64,000 nt of DNA from Thermoplasmata archaeon (lineage in GTDB: Archaea; Thermoplasmatota; Thermoplasmata; Methanomassiliicoccales; Methanomethylophilaceae), in contig SUSY01000002.1 of the NCBI GenBank assembly GCA_015063185.1, positions 19,222-83,221 on the forward strand, read 5' to 3'. Below the pieces are notes generated by a model that was not told the origin of the DNA, did not search any database, and saw only the letters and a list, made by a program, of their open reading frames with translations. Below are positions 1 to 8,514 of this stretch, one piece after another. Position 1 is the stretch's first letter. Each line of letters starts with the position of its first letter. Position numbers and translations under genes: made by a program.

Positions 1-231
1 AAGGATAGAAATCCCAATCATCAGGATACCGATAACGACTCCGCTCAGGGCCCCACCTATGAAACCGCGCCAAGTCTTACCGTCTCCGAGGATTCTCTTG
101 CCCCTCCAAGATTTTCCAAAATCTACAGGTGCATGCCCACCAATCAACGCAGCATTGGAATTGGGTAGCATTGCGGGAACGAACACCCAGATTCCAATAA
201 CGATCATCAATAGAACATCTACGACGTCCAT
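1..231 (-). CDS. carS: CDP-archaeol synthase, N-terminal part (cut by window edge)
   Basis: This is the first 77 codons of a minus-strand gene that runs off the left edge, and it is missing from the ORF track. CarS activates digeranylgeranylglyceryl phosphate with CTP to give CDP-archaeol, the branch point of archaeal phospholipid synthesis, in the membrane. The translation starts MDVVDVLLMIVIGIWVF, a first membrane helix, and then reads GKRILGDGKTWRGFIGG, the characteristic glycine-rich CarS/DUF46 signature, followed by a second hydrophobic stretch. The ATG has an AGAGG stretch a few bases upstream. Family assignment is strong; the catalytic C-terminal half is not in view. Confidence 0.9.
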   Translation of the reverse strand, partial: MDVVDVLLMIVIGIWVFVPAMLPNSNAALIGGHAPVDFGKSWRGKRILGDGKTWRGFIGGALSGVVIGILMIGISIL

Positions 232-251
232 GTTCTGCCTCTGACAATACT

Positions 252-272
252 ATGCGCGCGCGGATATATGAT
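252..272. promoter_or_regulatory. Divergent carS / GtrA promoter with alternating CG run
   Basis: The spacer between carS (minus) and the GtrA gene (plus) holds GCGCGCGCG directly beside the TATA-like ATATAT. Read towards carS, the CG run falls between the TATA-like element and the expected start site, the same place as the CG-rich repeats at the purS and prs promoters. Whether it binds a protein is unknown. Confidence 0.4.
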
Positions 273-328
273 GGTTGAGGTCAAGACGATATAGAAACAA
301 TTTATACGAAGTAGACATCATCGATTCG

Positions 329-769
329 ATGAAGGAACAGATGGGAAAATTCCTCGAAAAGCACGATGAGGGGGTCCGCTACATAGCCTTCGGAATCCTC
401 ACTGTCATCGTAAGCTGGGTCAGCTATGCGATACTGGCACTTCTCGGAGTCAACTATTCTTTGGCCAACGGCATATCCTGGTTGTGTGCTGTTTTATTCG
501 CGTTCTTCGTCAACAAATACCTAGTATTCAGGAGCATTGAATCTAACTCAATCACATTGGGTGCAGAACTTGCGGAGTTCTTCGCCGCCAGAATTTTCAC
601 AGGCGCGGTTGCGATCATTCTGTTCCCTATCCTGCTCAGCATTGGTCTCGACTTCGTGTTCTTCGGTGTCCCAGGATTGTTCGCCAGGGGCGTTAATTCA
701 GCTGTAGAAATTGTATTAAACTACATACTTAGTAAATTTGTGGTCTTCCGTCGCAAAAATACCACATAA
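329..769 (+). CDS. GtrA-family membrane protein
   Basis: A 146-residue protein with four predicted membrane helices, typical of GtrA/DPMS3-like proteins that help flip or present polyprenyl-phosphate-linked sugars to extracytoplasmic glycosyltransferases. Family marks are the early YIAFGILTVIVSWVSYA helix, the FFVNKYLVFRS segment after helix 2, and the terminal LSKFVVFRR. The ORF track opens at TTG 275; I prefer ATG 329 because the family starts shortly before helix 1 and the extra 18 residues look non-coding. It lies 29 bases before a GT87-like glycosyltransferase, so the two probably form one surface-glycan unit. Confidence 0.8.
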   Translation: MKEQMGKFLEKHDEGVRYIAFGILTVIVSWVSYAILALLGVNYSLANGISWLCAVLFAFFVNKYLVFRSIESNSITLGAELAEFFAARIFTGAVAIILFPILLSIGLDFVFFGVPGLFARGVNSAVEIVLNYILSKFVVFRRKNTT

Positions 770-798
770 TCTAATAATGGAGAAGTCAATACCTGGTT

Positions 799-2115
799 GT
801 GAAGCTTTTCGCAGATGTGAATGAAGAGTTAAGAAAACAGATTAAAAAGTTCACAATCATCTTCTTAATAGTTGCAATAATTTTTTTTGCGATAGTGCAA
901 ACCTTCGACTTACCCAGCGAGGTTAGTGGATTATATTTTGAATATGCAGAAAAAATGGCCAGCCTTCAAATGCCATACAGTGATTTTCCTGCAGAATATC
1001 CGCCTCTAGCAATGTTGTTGATCTTCATACCCAGACTGTTCTCATTCTCACCATTCACATACGAAATCGCTTTTGGTGTAATGGTATATATCGCCTTACT
1101 TGCAGGATTGATTTGCACATACAAGCTTGCAGATATGTACTCCGACAAGCCACGCAGATACACAGACCTGTACATCATCCTCTGCATGTGTTTCTTTGAA
1201 TTCATAATGGATAGATACGACATCTTCCCCACAATGATATGCTTATTTGCACTATACTTCTTCAAAACAAATAGAATGAATCTTGCCTGGGTCATGATAG
1301 CAATAGGCACCATGACAAAACTATTCCCTGCATTATTAGCCCCAGTATTCCTAATATATTTATGTATGAACGGAAGGGGGAGAGATGCTTTAAAAGGAGT
1401 TGGCATATGTGTAGCAATAGGCATCGCATCGATGTTACCGTTCTTCATATCAGATCCAGAAACCATGTTCATGTTTCTGACATACCATATGGACAGAGGT
1501 ATGCAAACGGAATCTCTGGTATCATCATTCCTGATGTTGTTTGACAAAATAGGAATCATAGATATTGGCTACCAATTCAATTACGGATCAGACCACATCT
1601 ATGGGCCAGTACCAGATGCCATCGCAGGAGTTATGCTGTACATTATGATTGTATTGATTGTCGCAACCTATATCATGTACGGAACGATTGTTCATAAGAT
1701 TGAGGAAAAGGATGCGTTCCTGGGTATCATACTTGCATCCTTTGTAGTAGTAATGTTATTCATACTGGTCAACAAAGTTCTATCTTCCCAATACATAATT
1801 TGGATGATTCCTTTTGTCGTGATTGCATGTGCCATCATGGACCCTGTTTGGGAAAAAAGAACAGAGATTATGTTCGCTTGCGCTTTAGCGTTAACACAAC
1901 TAGCATTTGCAGTGAACATGGGGAGTTTTGCACCATCCATCGGTGGCAGAATAGATGCTACATCACCTTATCCTACACTTGGCATATTACTGCTTGTGAT
2001 TAGGAACATCACATTAGTAGCACTGCTTGGATATATGACCAAGGGCCTACTATCACTGGGCCATCCTGGCTCTGACGGCGAAATCGCTGGGCAACATGAC
2101 CCCATCAAAGAATAG
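799..2115 (+). CDS. GT87-like polytopic membrane glycosyltransferase
   Basis: A 438-residue integral membrane protein that starts with GTG. After the first helix comes an extracytoplasmic loop with YFEYAEKMASLQMPYSDF and EYPPLAML, then DRYDIFPT and MTKLFPALLAPVF. These are hallmarks of GT87/PIG-M-like enzymes that use polyprenyl-phosphate-linked sugars outside the membrane. About ten hydrophobic segments follow. The acceptor is unknown. The gene is clearly richer in A and T (AAA, ATA, TTA codons) than the housekeeping genes nearby. It ends in TAG, rare in this window, and its 3' end overlaps the convergent helicase gene by 63 bases. Confidence 0.75.
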   Translation: MKLFADVNEELRKQIKKFTIIFLIVAIIFFAIVQTFDLPSEVSGLYFEYAEKMASLQMPYSDFPAEYPPLAMLLIFIPRLFSFSPFTYEIAFGVMVYIALLAGLICTYKLADMYSDKPRRYTDLYIILCMCFFEFIMDRYDIFPTMICLFALYFFKTNRMNLAWVMIAIGTMTKLFPALLAPVFLIYLCMNGRGRDALKGVGICVAIGIASMLPFFISDPETMFMFLTYHMDRGMQTESLVSSFLMLFDKIGIIDIGYQFNYGSDHIYGPVPDAIAGVMLYIMIVLIVATYIMYGTIVHKIEEKDAFLGIILASFVVVMLFILVNKVLSSQYIIWMIPFVVIACAIMDPVWEKRTEIMFACALALTQLAFAVNMGSFAPSIGGRIDATSPYPTLGILLLVIRNITLVALLGYMTKGLLSLGHPGSDGEIAGQHDPIKE

Positions 2116-3972
2116 GTTACAATCACGGACGGGGTTATCCGATAATATTGCATCAAAACCCGGAATCTGGGTCACCCTGTTGTCCAATACCACGGCCACA
2201 CCCCTGTCCGATTCGGACCTTATCAGGCGTCCACGTGCCTGGCGCATCTTCCTGATCATCGGTGCCTTCACCACATGGTCCCATCCACTATCGAAACGGT
2301 ACTGACAGTATCTCATCAAGGCATCCTTTTTTGCACTGGGTCTTTGATATGGTAGACCTACGATGATGGCCAATTCCAAATCACGACTGGGAAAGTCTAG
2401 ACCCTCACTGATACGTCCACCGGTGACAGCGAACAGTATCCCACCGACGGATGACCTGAATGTGTCCACAGTATCCATCAATTCGATCTGCGTCATACCC
2501 TTCCGTTCGGAAAATACATCCCCCTCCAATCTTCCGGGAAGACCTTTGATGATAAAACGTTCCATCATATCGTACGATGGGAAGAATACGGCCGTATTCC
2601 TGCCAACACCGTTGACCAATGACACGATATGATCGGCGATACGATCTATATTGTCCGGATCCACCTGTAGGTCCGTATGTCTGGTGGTAACATCATCGGC
2701 ATAGAGCGTCAGAAGGTTCTCCGGATCGAACGGTGATGGGAAAGATGCATGCTTACAACGATTCAATCCCAATTCCAAGATATAATCGGGAATCGGTTCC
2801 AATGTACCTGACATATGGATGGATGCGAAACAATCTCTGAATGGCTCCGCCGCCTCGTATGGATCCATACAATATGCTTCCAAAGAATGATCCTCCCCTC
2901 CATTGATCAGTCTTACATATGATGCATCATCGCACATCGTCCAGAATGTGAGGAAATCTCCAAGGTTGCCTATGTACGACCGCGGAAGTTTATGTTCGGA
3001 CTTCTTACGTTCCCTGATGATCTCACCTAATTCGGACATGCTCTTACAGATGTTGGATATAATAGGCGAGGTCACATGAAGCTCCCCCATCAACACCTCT
3101 TGGAGGAATCCGAATGGGATCAACCCATCGACATCATGTAGGTACTCCATGTTCGCTTCTAGGAAACATATCCTCATGGCCTCCACCACATCGGTGACGG
3201 TGATACCGTTGGCCACCAATGGGTCGCCTTCAATCTCGGCCTCTTTCTGCACACTGTTCAACGAATGTACATGATATTCGGAAGTGAACGATTCACGAAG
3301 ATAGTCCGGAAGATTGTGGGCCTCATCCACGACGATTATCGTATCCTCTATCGTACAGTTCATCCACTCAAGAAAACGTTCCCGGATGTATGGGAGGACT
3401 ATGAACGTGTACGGTGCCGCCACCACATCCGCGAACGGTACTGCGGCCTTCATCATCTCATATGGGCACAGACCATCATCGAGACATTGTTCCATGAAGG
3501 ATTCGGGATCCAACCTCCTATCCAACAGATCGTCTACGTAGACATCAACATCCATATTACAGATCGAGTCGTAGTATCTGCAACCCCCTCCTCCCTTCTT
3601 GGACTTCAGATGCGAACAGAGACGGGACATCTCCTCTGGAGATCCGTTGCGTAGGTTCGGATCTTCCGACATACGCGGACATGTTGAAATGGAACGACCC
3701 TGTATCGCAACACCGAACACATCTATGACGGAGGACATCTCCCTGAGTTCGTTGAGGACCTGCTTCTGTTGCGATTTGGTTCTGGTAAGATAGACGATAC
3801 GTTTGCCGTTCCTCTTCGCGAACGGTACTGTGGCCGCCAAGGAACTGACAGTCTTTCCCGTACCTGTACCTGATTCGATGACCGAGTGTCTGCCGAGTTC
3901 CAAAGCATCAGCTATGAAACGGATCAACCTGTCCTGTCCAGGCCTAGGTTCGTACGGCAGACCTTCGATCAT
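2053..3972 (-). CDS. XPD/Rad3-type iron-sulfur DNA helicase
   Basis: A 639-residue superfamily 2 5'-3' DNA helicase of the XPD/DinG group, acting in excision repair or fork processing. Walker A is ESGTGTGKT near residue 35. Cysteines in STCPRM, RLCSHL, GGCRYYDSIC and GLCPYEM supply the ligands expected for the 4Fe-4S cluster between helicase motifs. The DEAH box reads VVDEAHNLP, and motif VI appears as QARGRLIRSESDRG. The length suits archaeal XPD. The gene begins about 30 bases after the small gene at 4002-4382 and may be cotranscribed with it. Its last 21 codons overlap the tail of the convergent glycosyltransferase gene. Confidence 0.92.
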   Translation of the reverse strand: MIEGLPYEPRPGQDRLIRFIADALELGRHSVIESGTGTGKTVSSLAATVPFAKRNGKRIVYLTRTKSQQKQVLNELREMSSVIDVFGVAIQGRSISTCPRMSEDPNLRNGSPEEMSRLCSHLKSKKGGGGCRYYDSICNMDVDVYVDDLLDRRLDPESFMEQCLDDGLCPYEMMKAAVPFADVVAAPYTFIVLPYIRERFLEWMNCTIEDTIIVVDEAHNLPDYLRESFTSEYHVHSLNSVQKEAEIEGDPLVANGITVTDVVEAMRICFLEANMEYLHDVDGLIPFGFLQEVLMGELHVTSPIISNICKSMSELGEIIRERKKSEHKLPRSYIGNLGDFLTFWTMCDDASYVRLINGGEDHSLEAYCMDPYEAAEPFRDCFASIHMSGTLEPIPDYILELGLNRCKHASFPSPFDPENLLTLYADDVTTRHTDLQVDPDNIDRIADHIVSLVNGVGRNTAVFFPSYDMMERFIIKGLPGRLEGDVFSERKGMTQIELMDTVDTFRSSVGGILFAVTGGRISEGLDFPSRDLELAIIVGLPYQRPSAKKDALMRYCQYRFDSGWDHVVKAPMIRKMRQARGRLIRSESDRGVAVVLDNRVTQIPGFDAILSDNPVRDCNLFFDGVMLPSDFAVRARMAQ

Positions 3973-4001
3973 CCTGAAAAAAGATGGAGAGGAGGTAGCT
4001 A

Positions 4002-4382
4002 TCAGCTACCGGACCTCTGCCAGATATCCTCATCGTCCAAGGAGAATCCGAAGGATGCCTCCTCCTCATCCTCATCCTTGGCATTCTTGATGAGATCAAC
4101 GATCTTCTCACGCCTGAAGAGCCAATAGTGGATCCTCCACTCCCTTCCATCGTAAAGGGTGGTCTCCTCCCTCTCGGTGGTCAGGATGGAAGCGTCCTCC
4201 AACATGTAGAAGGCGTCACGATCCTCCGGTTCGAGGATGTTGTCGATGATCCTGTCGGAATATCCGAAGAAGTTGAGGATGTGGATGGCAAGGTCGTACG
4301 CCGCCATCTCCTGGATCCCCCTGTTGTTCGGACTGTTGCAGATCGCCTTCGTAAGCTCCTCTACAGTGACTATTCCGCTCAT
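4002..4382 (-). CDS. Small conserved archaeal protein, winged-helix-like (possibly DUF6015)
   Basis: A 126-residue soluble acidic protein of unknown role. The N-terminal helix-rich half (VTVEELTKAICNSPNNRGI ... AAYDLAIHILNFFGYSDRII) and the following strands (ATG-like YDGREWRIHYWLF) could form a winged-helix fold; the C-terminus is a charged EDEEEA tail. I recall similar small proteins in Thermoplasmata grouped as DUF6015 but cannot confirm this. A GTG at 4391 overlaps the serA stop; I chose ATG 4382 because a GAGTGA stretch precedes it. It sits directly behind serA and ahead of the XPD helicase on one strand, so an operon is likely. Confidence 0.6.
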   Translation of the reverse strand: MSGIVTVEELTKAICNSPNNRGIQEMAAYDLAIHILNFFGYSDRIIDNILEPEDRDAFYMLEDASILTTEREETTLYDGREWRIHYWLFRREKIVDLIKNAKDEDEEEASFGFSLDDEDIWQRSGS

Positions 4383-4387
4383 GTGAA

Positions 4388-5971
4388 TCACTCGATGAAG
4401 ATGTACTTGGAATCCTCGAATCCGGATGCCTCATCTACCATCTTGAGAACGTCCTCGGAGATGGGGTCGTCGACACTGAGGGCCATGACCGCAGTTCCCA
4501 TGGGAGCATCCCTTCCGACGGACATCATCGCGATGTTCACGCCGTTGTCTCCAAGGACCTTACCGACCTTACCGATGGTTCCGGGAGTGTCCCTGTAACG
4601 TGCAAGAAGCATTCCGCCATGCATGGGGATCTCGAACCTGAATCCATTGATTCCGACGAGACGGGGCTCATGTGCGACTATAGTTCCGACAAGGTCGAAG
4701 ACGTCACCCTTGGTCTCGATTCTGACACCGATGGTGCTGTCGTAGATGACCGCATCCTTGTTCTTGGTCTCCTTGACACTGATTCCCTTGCTCTTCGCGA
4801 GGGATTCGACGTTGACGATGTTGGCGTTGCCCTGACCGACCATGCTCTTCATGATTCCGATGAGGATGGAGAGATTGAGCATTCTGGTGTTCTTATCGGA
4901 AAGCTCTCCGTTGAAGGATACCTCCAGATTATCGATGGGCCTCTGACCGTTCAACTGTGCTGCGGCCATTCCCAGCCTCTCTGCAAGCGGCAGGAACTGA
5001 GCGGTAACGGGATCCATCTTTCCACGAGGTGCGTTGATCGCGTTGACGATCTCCCCGTCCCTGAGATACTTGATGACGGATTCTGCGATCTCGACGGCGA
5101 CCCTCTCCTGTGCCTCTACGGTACTGGCTCCCAAGTGGGGTGTGGTAACGAGGTTCTCAAGCTCGAGGAGTTTCTGTTCGTGCTCGCAGAGGGGCTCCTC
5201 GCACCATACATCGAATGCTGCACCTGCGATGACCTTCTCTTTGAGTGCATCGTAGAGATCGTCCTCATTGACGATTCCGCCACGTGCAACGTTGACCAGG
5301 ATTGCACTGGGCTTCATCTTCTTGAACTGGGGCATGCTGATCATGTTCCTGGTCTCCGGAAGAAGAGGGGTATGGATGGTCATTATGTCCGCAACCTCGA
5401 TGACCTCATCAAGGGTGGTGAGACGAACGCCGATATCCGCTGCGACCTCTGGAGGAAGGAATGGATCGTATCCGACGAGTTTCATGTTGAAGTGCTTGAG
5501 GCGCCTTGCGACCTCTCCGCCGACACGTCCGACTCCGATGATACCGAGAGTCTTCCCATTGAGCTCGATTCCGCTGAACTTGCTCCTCTTCCACTCGCCC
5601 TTGTGCATGGACTCGTGTGCCTGCGGGATCTTCCTTGCCGATGCAAGGATCATTGCACAGGTGTGCTCCGCTGCGGACAGGATGTTCGCGGAAGGAGTGT
5701 TCATGACGAGCACACCCTTCTCGGTCGCTGCGGGGATGTCGACGTTGTCGACTCCGACACCTGCACGGCCTACAACACGGAGGCACTTACTGGCCTCGAT
5801 GACCTTCTTGGTCACCTTGGTTCCGGACCTGATGACGAGTCCGTCATATTCCCCGATGATCGCACACAGCTCATCCTCGGTGAGCCCGGGTTTGACATCC
5901 ACAGGGATACCTGAATCCCTGAGGATAGTGAGTCCCTCTTCAGAGAGGGGATCGGATACCAAAATCTTCAT
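4388..5971 (-). CDS. serA: D-3-phosphoglycerate dehydrogenase
   Basis: A 527-residue long-form SerA that oxidises 3-phosphoglycerate to 3-phosphohydroxypyruvate with NAD, the first step of serine synthesis. Visible are VGRAGVGVDNVD, the nucleotide-binding GIIGVGRVGGEVARRLK, the catalytic-site stretch NVARGGIVNEDDLY and the LVTTPHLGAST histidine. The extra intervening domain follows (from about residue 320), then a C-terminal ACT domain (DTPGTIGKVGKVLGDNGVNIA) that probably gives serine feedback. Its ATG overlaps the stop of the upstream aminotransferase gene as ATGA, so the two steps are translationally coupled. Confidence 0.97.
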   Translation of the reverse strand: MKILVSDPLSEEGLTILRDSGIPVDVKPGLTEDELCAIIGEYDGLVIRSGTKVTKKVIEASKCLRVVGRAGVGVDNVDIPAATEKGVLVMNTPSANILSAAEHTCAMILASARKIPQAHESMHKGEWKRSKFSGIELNGKTLGIIGVGRVGGEVARRLKHFNMKLVGYDPFLPPEVAADIGVRLTTLDEVIEVADIMTIHTPLLPETRNMISMPQFKKMKPSAILVNVARGGIVNEDDLYDALKEKVIAGAAFDVWCEEPLCEHEQKLLELENLVTTPHLGASTVEAQERVAVEIAESVIKYLRDGEIVNAINAPRGKMDPVTAQFLPLAERLGMAAAQLNGQRPIDNLEVSFNGELSDKNTRMLNLSILIGIMKSMVGQGNANIVNVESLAKSKGISVKETKNKDAVIYDSTIGVRIETKGDVFDLVGTIVAHEPRLVGINGFRFEIPMHGGMLLARYRDTPGTIGKVGKVLGDNGVNIAMMSVGRDAPMGTAVMALSVDDPISEDVLKMVDEASGFEDSKYIFIE

Positions 5972-7038
5972 TGCATCTCCTCCAATACTTCATCCATTGC
6001 GGAAAGGAGTTTTCTGATCATGTCAGGGGTAGTGTCACCCATGTGACCGATCCTGAATGTCGACGATTTGACCTCACCGTAGCCGTTGGAGATCTCATAT
6101 CCCTTGGCCTTGAGTGCATTGTGGAAGGTGTCGAAGTCCAAATCACCGCGGTTCACGACTCCAATGGTCCTGGAACGGTATCCATCTTCGGGGAAGAGGC
6201 CGTTGAACTTCTCCTCTGCCCAGTCCTGAACGAGCTTGGCCATCTCGTCGTGTCTTCTGTAACGTGTGGACATGCCTTCCTCGAGGATCCTGTCCAACTG
6301 GTAATCCAATGCGTATAGCAACGAAACGGGAGGGGTTGTGAGAGCGTAGTTATCATCCGCATTCTTCTTGAGTTTGACGAAATCGGTGTAGAATCCCTTG
6401 TTCGCAGCAGTCTTGGACTTCTCTATGATTCTGTCGCTTACGACCGCAATGGCGAGTCCGGGTGGAAGTGCGAGCGCCTTCTGTGTTCCGAACACCAATG
6501 CATCGGGTTGAAGCTTGGGAAGGTTAAGGTCCGCTGCCATGGCGGATGTGACCGCATCGACCATGATCAATGCGTCGGGATTCTGCTTCCTGACCTCTTC
6601 TGCGAGTGCTACGCTATCACTCAACACACCCGTAGAGGACTCGTTGCTCACCCAGTGAACCGCCTCGATGTCCTCGGTGACCTTGCCCTCGATATCTTCG
6701 GGTTTGATGGCCTTCCCCCAAGGTACATGGACCTGAGTGACGTTCTTACCGTTTGCGGTACCGCACTCGATGAATCTCTTTCCGAATGAACCGTTGGACA
6801 TTCCCAAGGAGTTACTATTGACACCGTTCCTGATCGCACCCTCCAACAGGATGGTTGCGGACCCTCCAACCAAGAAGATGTCATCATCGGTCTGCAGGCA
6901 TTTCCTGATCTTCTCGACGATGCCTCCGTGGAGATTCTTGTATTCCTTACATCTGTGTGTGATCATTGGATTGGTCTGTGCCTGAAGGGTTCCATCCTCC
7001 ACATAGACCGGACCGACCGTGAACAAGTGTCTTGCCAA
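5968..7038 (-). CDS. Class V aminotransferase, likely phosphoserine aminotransferase
   Basis: A 356-residue PLP enzyme of the alanine-glyoxylate/serine-pyruvate type. The PLP lysine lies in FGTQKALALPPGLA, preceded by the cofactor aspartate in MVDAVTSAMA, and the tail motif SSTFRIGHMGD is typical of the class. Being four-base coupled to serA argues that it converts 3-phosphohydroxypyruvate to phosphoserine, although the fold is not canonical SerC; an alanine-glyoxylate activity remains possible. The start is TTG with GAGGG about nine bases upstream. It heads the serine operon and is read from a promoter flanked by CG-rich palindromes. Confidence 0.85.
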   Translation of the reverse strand: MARHLFTVGPVYVEDGTLQAQTNPMITHRCKEYKNLHGGIVEKIRKCLQTDDDIFLVGGSATILLEGAIRNGVNSNSLGMSNGSFGKRFIECGTANGKNVTQVHVPWGKAIKPEDIEGKVTEDIEAVHWVSNESSTGVLSDSVALAEEVRKQNPDALIMVDAVTSAMAADLNLPKLQPDALVFGTQKALALPPGLAIAVVSDRIIEKSKTAANKGFYTDFVKLKKNADDNYALTTPPVSLLYALDYQLDRILEEGMSTRYRRHDEMAKLVQDWAEEKFNGLFPEDGYRSRTIGVVNRGDLDFDTFHNALKAKGYEISNGYGEVKSSTFRIGHMGDTTPDMIRKLLSAMDEVLEEMQ

Positions 7039-7052
7039 ACTATCCCTCTTTC

Positions 7053-7122
7053 ACGCGTTGCGTACGCACGCGTACATGTGACGGTATCTCGCACTGAGAT
7101 AAAAAATAGACGCATGCGCGTG
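7053..7122 (-). promoter_or_regulatory. serC-serA promoter with two CG-rich palindromic sites
   Basis: A TATA-like CTATTTTTTATC lies on the minus strand at 7098-7109, giving an expected start near 7072 and a leader of about 35 bases. Site A, CGCATGCGCGTG (7111-7122), abuts the upstream edge of the TATA box and is identical to the core of the purS palindrome. Site B (7053-7073) is a near-perfect inverted repeat built round the 10-bp palindrome TGCGTACGCA and covers the expected start of the leader. The arrangement looks like an operator pair. The regulator is not identified. Confidence 0.55.
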
Positions 7123-7243
7123 CGCGAAAACAGTCACGCTAAGATGAGGACATTTTGAACAGAATTGTATATCTGGCACATCCTAAAAAGATATGGATTT
7201 GAGAAAGTGTTTATCGGAGAGTGCCGAAACACCCGATCCGACA

Positions 7244-8401
7244 TCAGAGTGTGGAAAGGACCCTCTTGATCCTTGCGAGTCCCTCGATGATATCCTCCTC
7301 GCTTGCGGCATAGGAGAATCTGAAGAATCCTTCTCCGCATGGACCGAACGCTCTTCCGGGTGTGACTCCGACCAATCCCTCGGTGAGCAGTTTCTCGGCA
7401 AGCTCGTTGGACGGAATCTTCGCGGAATACTTGGGGAAGAGATAGAACGCTCCCCCTGGAACATTGCATTCCAGACCTGGGATTTCCTCTATGAGATCCA
7501 GTGCCAGATCACGGCGCTTCTTGAACTTCTCCACCATGGCCCTCATGTCATCCTGTGGACCTTTGATTGCCTCAATGGCCGCAGGTTGGGTGAAGGAGGT
7601 ACAACAGGTGACGGAATGGGACTGGAGCTTGTTCACAGCCTTGATGTCCGCTTCGGGAGCGATCATCCATCCGAGTCTCCATCCAGTCATGGCATAGGTC
7701 TTGGAGAGACCGGAAACGGTGATGGTCCTCTCGAACATGTCCGGCATAGCGGCTATCGAATGGTGCTTGCCCTCATAGATGATATTCTCGTAGATCTCAT
7801 CTGAGAGAACGATGATGTCATTATCCTTACAGATATCCGCTATCCCCTTCAAGGTGGATTCTGGCTGAACGCAACCGGTCGGGTTGGAAGGAGAGTTGAT
7901 CACCATCATCTTGGTCTTGGACGTGACCTGCTTTGCGACACTATCAGGATTGATGACGAATCCATCATCGAAACTGGTGGAGACGTACTTGGGGATCGCA
8001 CCGCACATCCTGATGTGTGCCTCGTACGAGACCCAGGATGGATCGGGAAGGAGGACCTCGTCACCGGGATTAAGATATGCGAGGGAGATCATGAACAATG
8101 CCTGTTTGGTGGGAGTGACAAGGACGTTTCCTGCCTCACAGGGTATGCCGTTCTTCGCCTTTGTGGACTCTGCGATGGCCTTTCTGAGTTCGGGGATTCC
8201 CATAGAAGGCGTGTAATGGGTGAAACCACCCTTTAGGGAATCGACACATGCATCCACGATATTGTCGGGAGTTGCAAAATCAGGTTCACCGAGGGAGAAA
8301 GAAAGAACGTCTTTTCCTTCCGCTTTCATCTTACTTACAAGATTGGAGATTGCGATCGTACCCGATGGGGGGATCTCCTGAAGTCTCTGCGATGTCATCA
8401 T
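7244..8401 (-). CDS. aspC: Aspartate-type aminotransferase (class I)
   Basis: A 385-residue fold-type I PLP aminotransferase. It shows FSLGEPDFATPDNI, the substrate-loop THYTPSMGIPELR, NSPSNPTG, LSDEIYENIIY, the PLP lysine in SGLSKTYAMTGWRLGW and the carboxylate-binding arginine in FFRFSYA. These are the marks of the I-gamma aspartate/aromatic group common in archaea. Aspartate-oxaloacetate exchange is the likely main reaction, though aromatic or 2-aminoadipate substrates cannot be excluded from sequence. GGTGA seven bases before the tandem ATGATG supports the start. It is a separate transcription unit between the serine operon and purP. Confidence 0.88.
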   Translation of the reverse strand: MMTSQRLQEIPPSGTIAISNLVSKMKAEGKDVLSFSLGEPDFATPDNIVDACVDSLKGGFTHYTPSMGIPELRKAIAESTKAKNGIPCEAGNVLVTPTKQALFMISLAYLNPGDEVLLPDPSWVSYEAHIRMCGAIPKYVSTSFDDGFVINPDSVAKQVTSKTKMMVINSPSNPTGCVQPESTLKGIADICKDNDIIVLSDEIYENIIYEGKHHSIAAMPDMFERTITVSGLSKTYAMTGWRLGWMIAPEADIKAVNKLQSHSVTCCTSFTQPAAIEAIKGPQDDMRAMVEKFKKRRDLALDLIEEIPGLECNVPGGAFYLFPKYSAKIPSNELAEKLLTEGLVGVTPGRAFGPCGEGFFRFSYAASEEDIIEGLARIKRVLSTL

Positions 8402-8460
8402 TTACGATTCACCAGCTATGCTAGTACAGTGGATGGTGTATCGGGATATTGTAATAAATG

Positions 8461-8493
8461 TTGGGGGACTGAGCCACAATCGGCCCACCCCCA
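8461..8493 (-). terminator. Hairpin behind purP
   Basis: TGGGGG (8462-8467) pairs with CCCCCA (8488-8493), with an inner GCC/GGC step. Read on the minus strand the hairpin follows the purP stop and is itself followed by AACATTTATTAC, so it probably marks the end of the purP transcript. The same AT tract could help form the next promoter, that of the aminotransferase gene. Confidence 0.45.
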
Positions 8494-8514
8494 CAATGGG
8501 TTTCGAATCGGTGA

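Noticed and set aside
4619-5914. 431-codon plus-strand ORF opposite serA
   Set aside because: It is antisense to a fully conserved SerA, gives a low-complexity acidic translation and has no ribosome site; it arises from codon bias.
8461-8514. tRNA-like GGGTTTCGAATCGGTGA near 8500
   Set aside because: It resembles a T-loop, but no D-arm, anticodon arm or acceptor pairing can be built around it; the local hairpin explains the structure.
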